Positions 1 through 11,700 of a stretch of 64,000 bases of DNA are shown here, one piece after another. Positions within the stretch are counted from its first letter, which is position 1; the number at the start of each line of letters is the position of its first letter. Source of the DNA: Monosporascus cannonballus (taxonomy: Eukaryota > Ascomycota > Sordariomycetes > Xylariales); NCBI GenBank assembly GCA_004154925.1, contig QJNS01000016.1:310001-374000 (forward strand), given 5' to 3'. Under the pieces are notes generated by a model. It was not told the origin of the DNA and did not search any database. It saw only the letters and a program-made list of their open reading frames with translations. Position numbers and translations under genes: made by a program.

Positions 1-346
1 TAAGGTCCTTCCGAAAGCGAGGCCACGTTAGCGGGTTCCTGTACGCAGAGAGGTCCGGACACGGCGGTAGGCCAACTCCATCTCCATCTCTATGCCGTGG
101 CGAGCAGGCGTGCGGCGACGGTAGTGGCGTGCCGAAGGTGAGGTAGAGGTAGGTGATGGGAGTCTGGGCATCCATCTCCCGTGCGCCGTTATCGGTGTCG
201 GCTGTAGAAGACTTGGCCGCACTGATATCGGCGGGCGCGTCCGCATTGGCTGCCCGCGCGTCGGCCTTCTTCTCTACGGCCGCGGCGCCGACTTGCCCCT
301 GATCGCCAGCCGAGGTGGGCCGAGCCTCAATGTCTATGGGCTCCAT
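1..346 (-). CDS. MFS transporter, N-terminal part (runs off left edge)
   Basis: The minus-strand frame is open from ATG at 346-344 to the window edge (115 codons), with an in-frame TAG just upstream at 358-356, which fixes the start. The visible part is the hydrophilic cytoplasmic N-terminus: an Ala/Asp/Lys-rich stretch, then TPITYLYLTFGTPLPSP, then LPPCPDLSAYRNPLTWPRFRKDL. An ITYLxFxTPLPSP motif followed by PxPDLSxYxxPxxWPxxRK is what I know from fungal drug:H+ antiporter (DHA1-like) transporters, where the first membrane helix starts right after the RK. No membrane segment is visible before the edge, so family and substrate are inferred. Frame and codon use look intact, with no RIP-type stops, unlike the next two genes. 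It could also be a non-DHA1 MFS member. Confidence 0.75.
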   Translation of the reverse strand, partial: MEPIDIEARPTSAGDQGQVGAAAVEKKADARAANADAPADISAAKSSTADTDNGAREMDAQTPITYLYLTFGTPLPSPHACSPRHRDGDGVGLPPCPDLSAYRNPLTWPRFRKDL

Positions 347-2005
347 TCCCTTCGACTATGAGGTTCGAAGCCGCTTAACTGCGTTGTTTTGGTTTCGTGG
401 AATGAGCCCGGTCCCGTTGGTGTCTTTGACCCCTTAAGGTTTTCGTAAGACTCCGGAACAAATGCAGTGAGAAGTCACCGCCCTCGAATACCCAAATCCG
501 CCGGGATAAGGGATTACGACAACGCACAACGCGGGTCAGCGTTTGGTAAGCAGTGGTCCGCGGGAGCATTTAACAAACAGGCAGTTGGAAGGTGCAGTCG
601 GCGTTGTTTTTGTAGTTCAATAGTGATGTGCCTAAGCAGGAGTGAGATAGGCTTAGAGTGAGCACTTGGCCGGCTGCCGGCAAACTGTGGTCCAAAGCAT
701 TGACTAGCGATGGGTCCTAGAAAGAATTCTTTTCTTACTCTGCATTAGCAAGCCGTTTGCAAGACAGATGGCAAATCTAACGTGGCAATCCCGCCGAGAT
801 GGTTTTGCGTCACTCGGTCTGTCTCGATCAACAGTCACCTTAGACCCAAAGAGCTGAACGCCGAACTACCTATCTCTGTTTAGTAGTCTATCCGATATTG
901 ATATTACGGAAACATGTATAGTACTACATAGTGCGTAAACCCCCAAGGATAACCTCCCCTTCTCAATGGTCCAACTGCATACCGCAAAACTTCCTCCCGA
1001 GTCAAGAAAAGACAGTGGACTACATGTTACCAAGAGCGTGGACGGCTCTGTGGGTACTTGCCCACCAGTAAGTTACAATGGTTCGGAAATAGTAAGGCTT
1101 TAATCCAACCTGGTTTTCAGAGCGAGGAGTGGTTGGAAATTGCGACAACGTGGGTAAGAGTAGTTATTCCCGATCATTCCCGGGGAGATCTTTGCCGTGC
1201 TACATCCTTGGCAACGTTGTGTAAATTTGGAAGAAGCCATCCAATGTTCCGCTCTATTCGGACTAATGTCCGGAAATCTTGGCTGGAGTTTCCGACATCA
1301 CCTCGAATCACCGAGATCACTTGGACCATCGACATCGCCTCGGATGAATGGGGACTGTTCTCGGCGCCACCGGCGCTGACGCTGCTGCTGCTGCTATTCA
1401 GGGGCAACGCACCCGGTCCGTGCAGCTCCTGGTTGGTCCATTGAAGGTCGTCCTCGTCGTGCCCCGTATTGATGCATGGCGGGTTCTGCCGCATCGCGGC
1501 TTCTTTATTCTTCGTCTCTTTGCCCGCGGGCTCCGGTCGTCCTAGCTTGCGTCACGCGAACCGACGGCAGCTGTCATGACGTGTTCATATTGTGAAGAAA
1601 CGCGGCTCCCGAGAAGTCCTCAACGTAGTGGTCCATATCACTGCCCCGTAAAAGCACGCAAGTACGAGACTTTGATCCCAAACTGCGGGATATGGATCGC
1701 GTCTCCTGTATGGAACAAAGGTCAGAAAGATTTCAGGCCAACTAGACGCATGCGACTTAGTAGTGTAGTCACCAAAAGTACGGAGACCGGCAGCGCCTTT
1801 GAAGAATGCATTAGAGTCCTTGTGACGCTGAGTAAACCACAGTATTCTTGGTAGAGACCAGGGTCCAGAGATGATAAGACAAAATGGATGATCTCGGTTA
1901 TCTTGCCTAGGACGGCCTTCTGAAACGCCAGAAGGTAGGCCAGCGGCTGGGCTGACTCTGCCAGCGGATAACCTGGGTGCATCGCGAGTCAGCCGTGCGG
2001 ATTAT
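347..2005. other. Intergenic stretch, no gene I can support
   Basis: Base composition is normal and there are no obvious repeats. The first few hundred bases are presumably the promoter of the minus-strand transporter. One weak coding-like patch lies on the minus strand at about 1577-1174. It has an ATG at 1577, a basic run (RAKRRRIKKPRCGR) that could be a nuclear-localisation signal after an in-frame TAG (a possible former CAG), and then in another frame a Ser/Asn/Glu-rich low-complexity stretch. A broken regulator gene is possible but not supported beyond this. Confidence 0.3.
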
Positions 2006-3072
2006 TCAGTTGCCGTGAGGATCTGTCTGCATGAAGCAATAGCCATAGTGAGAAACGGCCATCTTCGCCGCAGGGAGATCCCCGACCGTGGATCTTTCCG
2101 GATCCAATTCTAGGAGGATCGCCCTGACCCAGCTGTCGACAATATGCCGTTTGGATTCCGGGGGTTGTTCAGGTACGAAGAACGACCACCTATCAAAATG
2201 GTCTTGCGGTTTGCATCTTTCACACCGAAGATGTCATTGTCGATAGGCTCTAGGACATGCTTCGCCGCGCCTTTGTCCTTCACGCACCGGTGGAAGTAGT
2301 CCTTGTCTTTCTTGTTGTTTGTCCACTGATATCTCCGGTTAGCGCGCACGAACACCAGTTGAATCTCGAGGTCTTCATGTTTCTGATCTGCGATACGGCA
2401 GGCCTCCTGGCGCTCATGGGTGGACATTTGCATCCAGTATTGCTCTTGAGCGGATGATCGGATATTAAGGAAAATCTCTTCTTTCTTCCAGTCGGATAGG
2501 TGCAGGAGAGGGTCTCGCTTCAGTATCTTAGCCACTGAGTACTGCTGGGTATTGACCGGCATGCGGCCCTCCGGGACAAGCTGTGCTGTTCGTGCTTCGC
2601 AACGCTTGGTTCGATTGGAGTTGCGGTAAGCTTTGCCGAAGGCGGGCTCTAGGACCGCACCCTGAACCGTAGTCAGTCAACGAAAAGCGCTTATCAGACG
2701 GAGAAGGGAGGGATGCGTTACCACTCTCGGGTGCTTGGGATGCTCAATATTCCCCGCCCAGCAATACCATACGCCTTCCGGATCGCCATCGATGTAGGTG
2801 TTCCGCTTCCCGAAAGTAACCAGATGTGTTCCCTCCTCTTAGAGGGGCTTAGCATGTGGATAGTCTTGACATTCGGAGACCTATCAGACCGGTCACCAAG
2901 AAGAACGTCCAACGTCTCTAAATCCGGAATCGAATGGGGAACTTTGTGGCGAAACTTAGGCATTTTAAGATACAAGTCAGGGAAAGACGGCTCCTCGATG
3001 TTATGAGGATAGAAAATGAAATATGCTAGGAGCCTGAAGTTAGGAGGCCGGCTTGTCTTCCAACGAAGCCAT
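2006..3072 (-). pseudogene. Broken fungal gene of unknown function (about 350 codons)
   Basis: Protein-like sequence runs along the minus strand from about 3072 to 2006 but switches frame. From about 3050 it reads NFRLLAYFIFYPHNIEEP, then KFRHKVPHSIPDLETLDVLLG and SPNVKTIHMLSPSKRREHIW. Near 2819 it shifts by one base into TFGKRNTYIDGDPEGVWYCW, GNIEHPKHPRVV and LLRLISAFR. An in-frame TGA at 2679-2677 follows (a possible CGA-to-TGA change). Downstream is VQGAVLEPAFGKAYRN, then LLHLSDWKKEEIFLNIR and ADQKHEDLEIQLVF. A further frame change near 2165 leads to HIVDSWVRAILLELDPERS, ending at TGA 2008-2006. A plausible start is ATG 3072-3070 (MASLEDKP), which needs another one-base shift to join. I do not recognise a domain. 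The even density of conserved-looking Trp/Tyr/charged blocks across several frames argues for a real gene now disrupted by two or three indels and one RIP-type stop. Assembly errors could mimic the indels. Confidence 0.6.
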
Positions 3073-4511
3073 ATGCGATCCCGAGGGATGTGTCGAAGCC
3101 CTCATACGTAGACAAAAGTTTGTTTCCTACTGCACTAATGAAAAAGAGATGACGGCCGCATGGGAAGTGTATGTATCTGTGAAACGTACTTACTGCACAC
3201 TGTGAAAGTATGGATTGTTTGCTAAGTAAGAAAGCAAAGAACGTGGTAAACGTCACTGTGGAATTGCTTACGGGGTTTGAGATATAAACATTGTTGCTAC
3301 TAATTAGAAGTTGACTATAACTACGTAGTAGGGATTGAGGCTTTTACGACAGAGCTGTATCAAAAAGCTCGGCTAGTCAGCATGTTCTGTTAGTGGAAGT
3401 GGTATTTATTATTCGACCGTGCTTTAAAAGTACTGTTTTCCTCAACTTTACTATCTCAAGGGCATCACTATCTCCCCGCTACCGCATCAGAGACAGGGTT
3501 ACCCTAAATACTAGGTAGTTACCATCGATACCGACTTAGATCGGCATGACCTACCGCCAGGTAAGACATATCCACTTTCTGTAAGCCGCATGATACAGGC
3601 GGGTTTATTTCAAAGCGGGATAAGGTGAATTGCTCACATACTCCTATGAGGATGAAAGTTCGTAGCTTATTCGTCGGCTCGTCTCCTTTCTTGGCTCGGC
3701 TCCAAGGCGCTAGTAGCGGAGATTTGAGACAAAAGAAGCAGACATTTCTACATTCGGACACTACGGCTGCCACTGCCTCTCCTCTCCTCACTGTGTTTGA
3801 ATCGGACATTAACATAATTATGGGAGGGGATAATTACGGGAATAGAAAACGAAGACAAAGACATGTCTGAAAGCATGTACTGTGACCATCCGCCTAGCTT
3901 GGCTTGGTGTGCAATAATCACGACAGTGCTTGAAATACTCATCACACAGACAAAGAGCTCTCGAGCCAGTTGTAGACGAAACATTGACTGAAGTTACAAT
4001 AACGAACGGTTTCTGAAAGCGGAAAAAACAAGACTTTGATTTCGGAGGCCTAAGGAATGCACACTCCGCTCCGGTTCCTCTATCTAAAACCCATGGAGGT
4101 TGTTGAACCTAGCAACGCCATGGCTTAGTTAGCTAACCGGCTAGTGGAAATAGCTTCGGCCACTCCGGTATTCTTATCTCTTGGCTACCACTGTTTTTAT
4201 CTGTATTTAAGGAGGGTTCACCACCTTCACCTTTTATGGAAGACCTTCTAGAGGTCAGGCAACCTTTAATACACTTCTTCTTCAGTTATATGCTTCTGTG
4301 TGTGATGTCAGGGTCTCACAGACGTTCCTGGTTTGTGACTGATTACGGGTGTTAACTCTCTGCAGGAAGCCATTAATATTTGTTATCCCCAGGAGAGCAT
4401 CCTCATCGCCCTCCTTAATCGAGTAACGGAGATAAGTTCCAGCGTCAAAGGCGTGAAACCCGTCTCTAATTTCTCTCTTCTACACACCCACTGCATCACA
4501 GTTCGGACAGG
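3073..4511. other. Intergenic stretch between two broken genes
   Basis: Normal composition, with no frame longer than about 100 codons and none with recognisable motifs. The last ~100 bases before 4512 are pyrimidine-rich (TCTCTTCTACACACCCACTG), typical of a fungal 5' leader, and probably served the plus-strand gene that follows. Confidence 0.4.
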
Positions 4512-6862
4512 ATGTATCAGTCTCAGTTACCTTCTGGTGGGGAACCGGAAGACTACGACGACCTGTTCGGGTCAAGCTATGATGGAGACTTTGGAACTAT
4601 GAATAACAGTAGCAGCCTGAATCGTCAAAAAGGTGGTCTTACCTTTCCACCTCAGTCAACCCCCGCAACAACCGGGCCGAGTTCCGGATTCGGCGGCTCC
4701 GGCGGACTCTGCCCAAACAGCCTGTTTTTCATCGACCCCAGCAGAAAATCTATTTTCGACCCGCCTAACACAAGCGGACTCACTAGTTCCGGCCCTGGCG
4801 CTCCCACTCCAAGCGGCTTGCACGGTAATCCTACTCCTGTCAATGCACTTAAATTTGGTCCAAACCAACGTGACGCCGCAGCAGACGGAAGAAATCAGAA
4901 TACCGCAAAGTAACAGGCTACTTCCACCGGAGGGCAAGAATATTCAACGAATGTCCCTGGACCAGATTCATGGGCTGACAATAAGGCATATTATGCAAGT
5001 GTGCTCAACAGAGTAGCAGGACTGATGAATAAAGAGGAAGACCTCGCACGGAATCAATCCGCCACCCCCGCCGCAGGGGAAACAGGCCAGACAAATCCAC
5101 AAGCCCAAGAGCATGATGTATTCAACGGCACCGAAGAGCTGAAGGCATCGCCCCGACAAGGCAACGCCGCAGCCCGAGGCGGTGACCCAGACGATGATGG
5201 AGGCAGTGATGATGAAGGTGATAAGGGAGGAAAGAAAGATAGCAATGCAGAAGGGCGTAACCATGGCAACAAAGGTGAAGCGGATGGTAAAAGGGATAAT
5301 GGTAATAAGCCTACCGAACTCAATAACAGAGAAAACAATGGCAGTGGGAATGGTGGCAATAACGAAGAGATTAGCAACACTAGTATGAAAAATGCAGGAG
5401 ACAACAATAACACTGGATGTAACAGCAACACCGGAAACACCAGCAGTGGAAACGCAGACAACGAGAACACAACAGCGGGAACAACAACGGCAGAAACAAC
5501 AACGTTGGTGGAAGCAACGACGGGCCCCGACCCCCACACCAGCCCAAGTTCGAGCCTCCATATCCGGGCTGACGACCCGACCCAAAGCTTCTATACGAGG
5601 ACTATCAGATACGCATGGGTGAAGGCTGGACGATGAGCGACCAGACGTACGAACAGCAGCCCCTGAAAAAACGCCGCAAGACGGACGTCCCTTACCCCCA
5701 GCTTATCAACCATACGTTCCGCTCCATGAACGGCCTGAGCACGCTCCAAATTGCGCACAACGCGCCGATCAGCCTTTCAGCCCTGGATGTCGTCTGCGAG
5801 CACTTGTGGAAAGCCCTCCACAGCGACGTGCGTGCGCAGATTTGCGTCCCACCCCCGAACGGGCCCTCCCTTTGGAGTGGGGACCAGGTGGATGTCAACA
5901 GGATGTACGAAAAGATGGAGTTGCCAGGGTATCGCAACAAAGAGTCCAAGGAGTATCTGTTTTACAGGCAGATAAAGTCGCATCCGTGGGTCATCTGGCC
6001 CTTGTGGGTAGAGGACGATTTTGGCAAGGACTACGCCACCGTCCTCCTATACTCGCAAGAGTCCGACCAGAGCAAAAAGCCTGCCGTGTTCGATCGGCCC
6101 GTGCAGTATACGATCATCGACCCCCGCAGAGCCAGCAAGGCGACAAAGAAACCAGACGCTCCGGCCGACGAGCCGGCGAAATACGGCTTCCCGAAGGCTC
6201 GAACTGACCGCCTGGACAAAGCTCTTAAGAACTTCCTAAACCATGCTGGCTACGATCTCTCTTGCGTCCTAGAACGGCAGGCTCCGGTCAATGCATCCCG
6301 GGGTCCGGCTCCTGCCGACACTCGCGGGAACCTAGCGAGGGGTATGGAGGATATGCTCATGGGCGACGCGCCCGATAGCGGGGATTAAGATGCTTCCGCG
6401 GCCGGGAACGACGCAGGAAGCAACTCTAACAGCACCATTGTCACTAGCTCCATGACCGTCACGCACTGCAGCCCGATGCCCCCCGGCGAATGCACGTCGG
6501 CGGAGCGGTGCTTCGCGACTGTCAAGGAGATACTCGAGCGCATCGTGCAGTGGCACCGGAGGAATCCCAACGACGGGACACGGCACGCGGAGGTCTTCCG
6601 CCACATGTGGCCGTGAATCAACCCCTATCAGTTCCGCATCGAGATGACGGGCATCTGCGCCTGGGTCACCATGGCCACGCTTGACTACAAGGCGCGCATC
6701 GCCGTCGAGGTCATCGAGGATTTCGATTTTCATACCGTGGCGGATGGTATCCGCAAGAAAACTAAACCGTATGATCTCGCAGGCCCCTTCGAGCAGCCGC
6801 CGATGACGCCCGCGGATTGGTTGCTTAGCGAAATCCCTACTAGCGAGACCTCTGCTAGCTAG
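4512..6862 (+). pseudogene. RIP-damaged fungal gene of unknown function (about 780 codons)
   Basis: One long plus-strand coding region starts at ATG 4512 (MYQSQLPSGGEPEDYDDLFG) and ends at TAG 6860-6862. Residues 1 to about 350 are disordered: Gly/Ser/Pro-rich, then Asp/Gly/Lys-rich, then Asn/Gly-rich. The rest looks folded: a basic NLS-like QPLKKRRKTD, SLSALDVVCEHLWKALHSDV, HPWVIWPLWVEDDFGKDYAT, VQYTIIDPRR, and near the end MTGICAWVTMATLDYKARIA. Four in-frame stops interrupt it: TAA 4911-4913, TGA 5570-5572, TAA 6386-6388, TGA 6614-6616. Reading continues in phase after each, and each is one transition from a sense codon (CAA, CGA, CAA, and TGG or CGA). A one-base frameshift near 5465-5475 moves the Asn-rich run from one frame to another. 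The tryptophan-rich block with IIDP loosely recalls fungal Ulp1/C48-like proteins, but I would not assign that. The part from 5615 (MGEGWTMSDQ) could once have been a separate gene. Confidence 0.65.
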
Positions 6863-7661
6863 AGGCCTTTGCCAAGAGCAGGTGGAGGGTCATTACAAGG
6901 AATGTCACGACGAGCGCACAAACCGGATATGACATGCCAAGGAAAGAGATTTATGGTTTGAAATTCGGGCATGGAGTTACAAGGAGAACGGGGCCAGATT
7001 GAGCGGCTCCTTACATGTTCGTGATTAGCATGAACGATTAGCGAGGTCGACGGCCAGTCAAAATTCCTCGAAGACGACGGAATAGACCTGAGATACTTGA
7101 TTTCTCGAAAAGCATCTGTAACTTTCTATCTCTATTGAAATGGGATCCAAAGATTTGCCGGAGTTGTTTCTGTTGAAGGTTGCGTAGCTATCGTTGTGAG
7201 AGTCTTATGCGGCTTAACATGTTGAAAATCCCTAGGTTAAACCCAGCTAGATCCATACTTGGTAACTAGGGTCTGAAGCCTACGGATTACTGACTCCATA
7301 TATATATGAACCTAGGTTGGGTCATCTTACCCCTATTCCGGCCCCTAATTTAGCCCCTATCCAACCTCAATGATGCGGCACCATGGATAAACTGCATTCA
7401 AGTAAGAAGCATGGCATTTTTCAGCATCCATTAAGTGTCAGTAACAACGCATAAGTCCATATATCGGGGCCTGCTACGTATAAGGGCACAAATAATATAA
7501 AGAGAGGGGTTATGGTCAGTGCTGGCGTCGTACATCTCTCATTGCCTGTACGGAGTACTGAAGCCTGGCTCAAAACTCTTTTCCTTTTCCTTTCCCAAGT
7601 CTGTATATTGAGCCTTTCTTTACTGATTTGTATGTGCGCCGCTCTTCTTCCTGTGCCATAA
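6863..7661. other. Non-coding approach to the AT-rich block
   Basis: No gene seen. Composition falls gradually from normal toward AT-rich. The last ~200 bases resemble retroelement promoter or LTR sequence: a TATA-like AATATAAAGAGAGGGG near 7495-7510, then pyrimidine-rich sequence. I could not find its partner copy in the window. Confidence 0.3.
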
Positions 7662-8190
7662 TGTTACGGCCTTGTCCCACCGTAACGGCTCCAGTAGGTA
7701 TTGTTACGGCCCAACAAGCTTCGGCCGCAAAAAACGGTTAAACCAGGATTATACGGACTATTTCCGGATTACGTAACGGTAATTACCGCCAAGCCAATGA
7801 TCACCAGTGATTAAAGGTGATCCTAAGCGATTATAATTACTATCGGCTGTATAATTATAAGTAATTAAGCCAAAAAAAGAAGGATATATACGTTTATTAT
7901 TTTCCATAATTTAAATAATTTCAGCTTACAACATTTATTAATACCAATTGTTTCCAATATAATTTTAACACCCTTAATATTACGAGACGTAATACGTTAT
8001 TATATCCATTGCTTAGATTCCTACGATACTTCTGCCAACATAAACCCGTACGACTAAGGTTTAATAGTTGATTAAACCGCCTAGCCGTCACAGGTATATG
8101 CAGCTGTAAGCACTAGGATGATTGTTACAATTACGATTATTCCACCGATCTTTTGCTCTGGTGGCGTAATGGTATAATGCGGCCATAACA
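7662..8190 (+). repeat. Solo LTR, family A, copy 1, split by a younger LTR
   Basis: Begins TGTTACGGCC at 7662 and ends GGCCATAACA at 8190. Removing the insert at 7702-8092 and one target copy leaves about 133 bp that aligns throughout with the copies at 40,574-40,704 (reverse strand) and 56,458-56,587; shared landmarks are GCAGCTGTAAG, CCACCGATCTTTTGC and TGGTGGCG. It marks the left edge of the AT-rich block. Unlike its siblings it has no matching flanking duplication (CATAA left, GGTAT right), so it may derive from recombination. Confidence 0.75.
7702..8092 (+). repeat. Solo LTR, family B (391 bp), inserted in solo LTR A
   Basis: Starts TGTTACGGCCC and ends CTAGCCGTCACA, flanked by a perfect 5-bp duplication GGTAT (7697-7701 and 8093-8097). 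TG...CA ends plus a 5-bp target duplication are LTR-retrotransposon hallmarks. Its 3' half, with ATTACGAGACGTAATAC and ACCCGTACGACTAAGG, matches the chromovirus LTRs at 32.3, 38.8 and 57.5 kb, so it is a solo LTR of that group. It is only partly decayed: the first 100 bases keep near-normal composition. Confidence 0.85.
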
Positions 8191-8327
8191 GGTATTATTT
8201 AAGCCATAAACATAAATATATTTATATGGTCTTTTTGGAATTTTCCCGCCTGGCTTAATAATAATTAATTAAGCAGTAGCTTAGCTGCGTTTAATTAAGC
8301 GGTTACTTAGTTGTGTTTAGTTGTTTT

Positions 8328-8723
8328 TATTACAGAAACAGGGGTTCCTGTCTCGAAGAGACCAACTTTTAAGACCTAGCGCGGACCTGTCGCGGCTAAA
8401 CTCCGGATGGGAGGCTTGGCTCTTAAGGTGATCTGGTTAATCTAGGTGATCTGGGACCAGATTATATAGATCTATCAGATTTACGATCTACATATTTAAA
8501 AAAAGGATGGATACATATAAGAAATTAATTTTTAATATAAATAACACTTATGTAATTTCGTTTCTTAATTATTAATTTAAGTTTTTAATGAAAAGAAACA
8601 TGCGTAAATCTTTTTAATTAGGAATTAAATAAATTGTTTTTCGCCTTATTATTATCTACAAATTAAGATTTTATTTCGAATATTGCTTATACCTCTAGGT
8701 AGATATATATTAAATTCGGTATA
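8328..8723 (+). repeat. 5' LTR of gypsy element 1
   Basis: 396 bp. Partner of the split 3' LTR (14,943-15,053 plus 19,901-20,199). Shared landmarks are GCGGCTAAACTCCG near the start and GATATATA followed by TTCG at the end. The first ~150 bases are less decayed than the rest. Confidence 0.85.
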
Positions 8724-11700
8724 TTTTAACAATTTTTTAATTATTAGCCGACGAATAATTTGTCGTTTAATTAGAATCTAAACTTTGTTGAATTTAATAT
8801 AAACGATGATATAAGGTAATATTTAAAAGATAAATAATGTACTCCATTTCCGTTAAAGAATAATAAAAGATTAATTACCGGATTAAATAATTTACTACTT
8901 ATTAAAAAATATTCAAGTTAATAGATAATATAATATTATTAATTATGCGATTTCAATGAAGTTTCTTTTTATTTTAACAATAGTTTACTTTTGCACAAAA
9001 TATTAATAAAATTTAAAAATTTGGAGTTAAAAAAAGAAGGAAATATATGGAGATTAATAAAAAAGAAAAGGAAAAAATGTACGTTCGACGAAAAATTATA
9101 TACTCTAGTAATAAAAGTCCGAGCTTTTAACAAAAGCGCCAAATATATTCGATAACAAAAGGTTTAATCCTGCCGTTATTTAGTACTAATTAGTTACGAA
9201 AAAATACCGCTCCTCTTTTTAACAACTATAAGATATTAAATGTTAAGAGTTATAAATTAATTTCTTTAAAATCTTATAATGGATTTACGAATATGGAACG
9301 ATTTTTAGTCCAGCCAGATTTTACTTAAAGTTTTATAAAAACCCCTTAATAGAAAATTATTAAAAGGTAACAGTTATTTTATAATTATTTATCGGAAAAG
9401 ACTTTTTGTAATTTAAGCTTTTTATGAAGAATAATTTGCAGAATTAATTTTACGATTTTTCTGATATAATATATTATATTTTTTTTAGCAAATATCGGCA
9501 TTTACAAAAAGTGATACGACCGTTTTTTAAAACCTTAAATAAAGAATAATATATGGTTGAATAGCTTTATTTTTCCCGTTAAATTAAGTTCATATTTAAA
9601 TATACAAATAAGTTTAATCGTCTAACTATAAATTCAAATTTGTAAAAAAGCGCGTTATTTTATCTTTATTATAATAATTTAAAGCCTTAAATTAAAAACG
9701 AACTATATATAACATCTAAGATTAAATTTGTTGCAAAATATGTTGACAAGGTTATTATCGCCGATAAACGTATTTTTAATTGGTACGTTAAGAAAGAAAA
9801 AGATTAAGAAATGAAATAAGGGTAAAGATTTTAACAGGTAAATAAAAGAAGATAAGGGCAAACTTTTAAAAAATAAATTTAATATAAAATGCTTTAATTA
9901 TGGCCAAAAAAGGTTTTAAAAAGAGAAAAATACTTTAACCTCAGAAAAAAAGATGAAATAACTAAATAAAAAGTATATAATAAGATAGAAAAAAAGGAAA
10001 CAGGTTAATTCGATCTTTTCATAGCCAGAATATATTATTACTACAATTATTTAAATTCAAAATAAGATCTTAAAATACGAAAACCATCTTATATGCTAGA
10101 ATTTTAAAATTACAGCTTATAGGTATTATTTAGAATAAACGGGTTTTAAAATAATTATAAAAAAATAAAATATCTGTATTATTTCGATAAATGAAAATGC
10201 GAAATATATGACGAATACGGCCAGTTCCGGCTAGATATTAATAACTATAAACAGTTATCATTAAAGTTATACGAACTTCTTAAATATATTATATATTTAA
10301 AGAAATTTTAAATGAATCTTTATAATTTATTATATTTTCGTATTGGTTATTTTAACAAAAATTTGGTTATTTTAAGATTAGGAAAGATTATAATTTTTAG
10401 CTTAACTAAAACAAGAAAACCTTTACCGAATTAAATAACGAATATAAATATGTTAAAACGTCTCGATAATTAAAATATATAAGGTTTTGCTATATATATA
10501 CTAATTTAAAACGGAATCGGAAAGTTATATCGAAAGAATACCTATATTATTCCTCGATATTTTGTATTTAATACAAACTGCTAAATATAGAAATATTTTT
10601 TCCGGAACTATATCTTTTCGAACTTATGATTTAAAAAATGCAAAATTAAAAGTCGAATTAAAAGAAAACCGTTATTATCGGCTGTTAATTAGGAAAAAGA
10701 AGTATTGCAAAAATATAAAGACTATTATATCACACATATTATTAAAAAAGTTCGAAAATAAAAACGCTTTTTCGTAAGTAAATTGCGTTAATTAAAAAAT
10801 AGCGAAGACTGTCGGAATTAAAATATCGAAAAACTCGAAAATATAAAATGTTATATAAGACCAAAAAATAAGGTGTTAAATTAAAATTCTCTTTTAATAT
10901 AAAATTAAACGTTTATAGCTTTAATCGATTTAAGAACGAAAAATAATTTTATTTTTTCAACAATAGCAAAAAAATATTAAGTGGTTCAAAGATATAAATT
11001 AAAATTTTATAAATTACTTATAGTTTATATAAACCTATTAAAATACCAAAATAGATAAATATTTCGATAAATTAAAAGATTTTTCGTTTAAATTCAAAGA
11101 TACCTAAAGTAATTTTTACTAAATATAACAGATATTTTAAGATATAATATTATTTTGGAAATACTTTGGCTTCGTTTGAATAGTTTACAGATTAACCAAA
11201 AAAGCTAGAAATTCTTTTAGGGATAACTAAGAAATATTTAAAAAGAGGTTTTACGAAATTTGCTATATAATTATAAAAGTACAAATTTGAAATCAAATTA
11301 TAGCCGTACTTTTGAAATACTATAAGTTCAACAAATTATTTAAAAATAAAGAAGATTATAAGTTATTACTATACGGTTAATAAAACCATAATATATGTAT
11401 TAAAATAAAGATATTATTCTAAATTCTATAAAGCCTATTGTAAAAATTCTGAAAAATGAAAAGTATTATAAAAAGCATATAATTAAATTTAAAAGAAAAT
11501 AAATCTTTTAAATTATGAACAGGTTACTTAGTATTTATAATACTTAAATTTAAGAATAACAAGAATAATCAATCAAAACGAAAATTCCGTTTATCGACGT
11601 ATAATTAATTCTAAATAATTAAATAATATTATTATCAAAACGGATATCTTTTAACTTTTATATATATTCTGAAAGAAAACGTTAATAAAATAAAATGGTT

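Noticed and set aside
5054..5585. Long minus-strand frames (161 and 205 codons) opposite the disordered part of the 4,512 gene
   Set aside because: They are shadows of an Asn/Gly/Lys/Asp-rich coding stretch; the plus strand shows coherent protein before and after.
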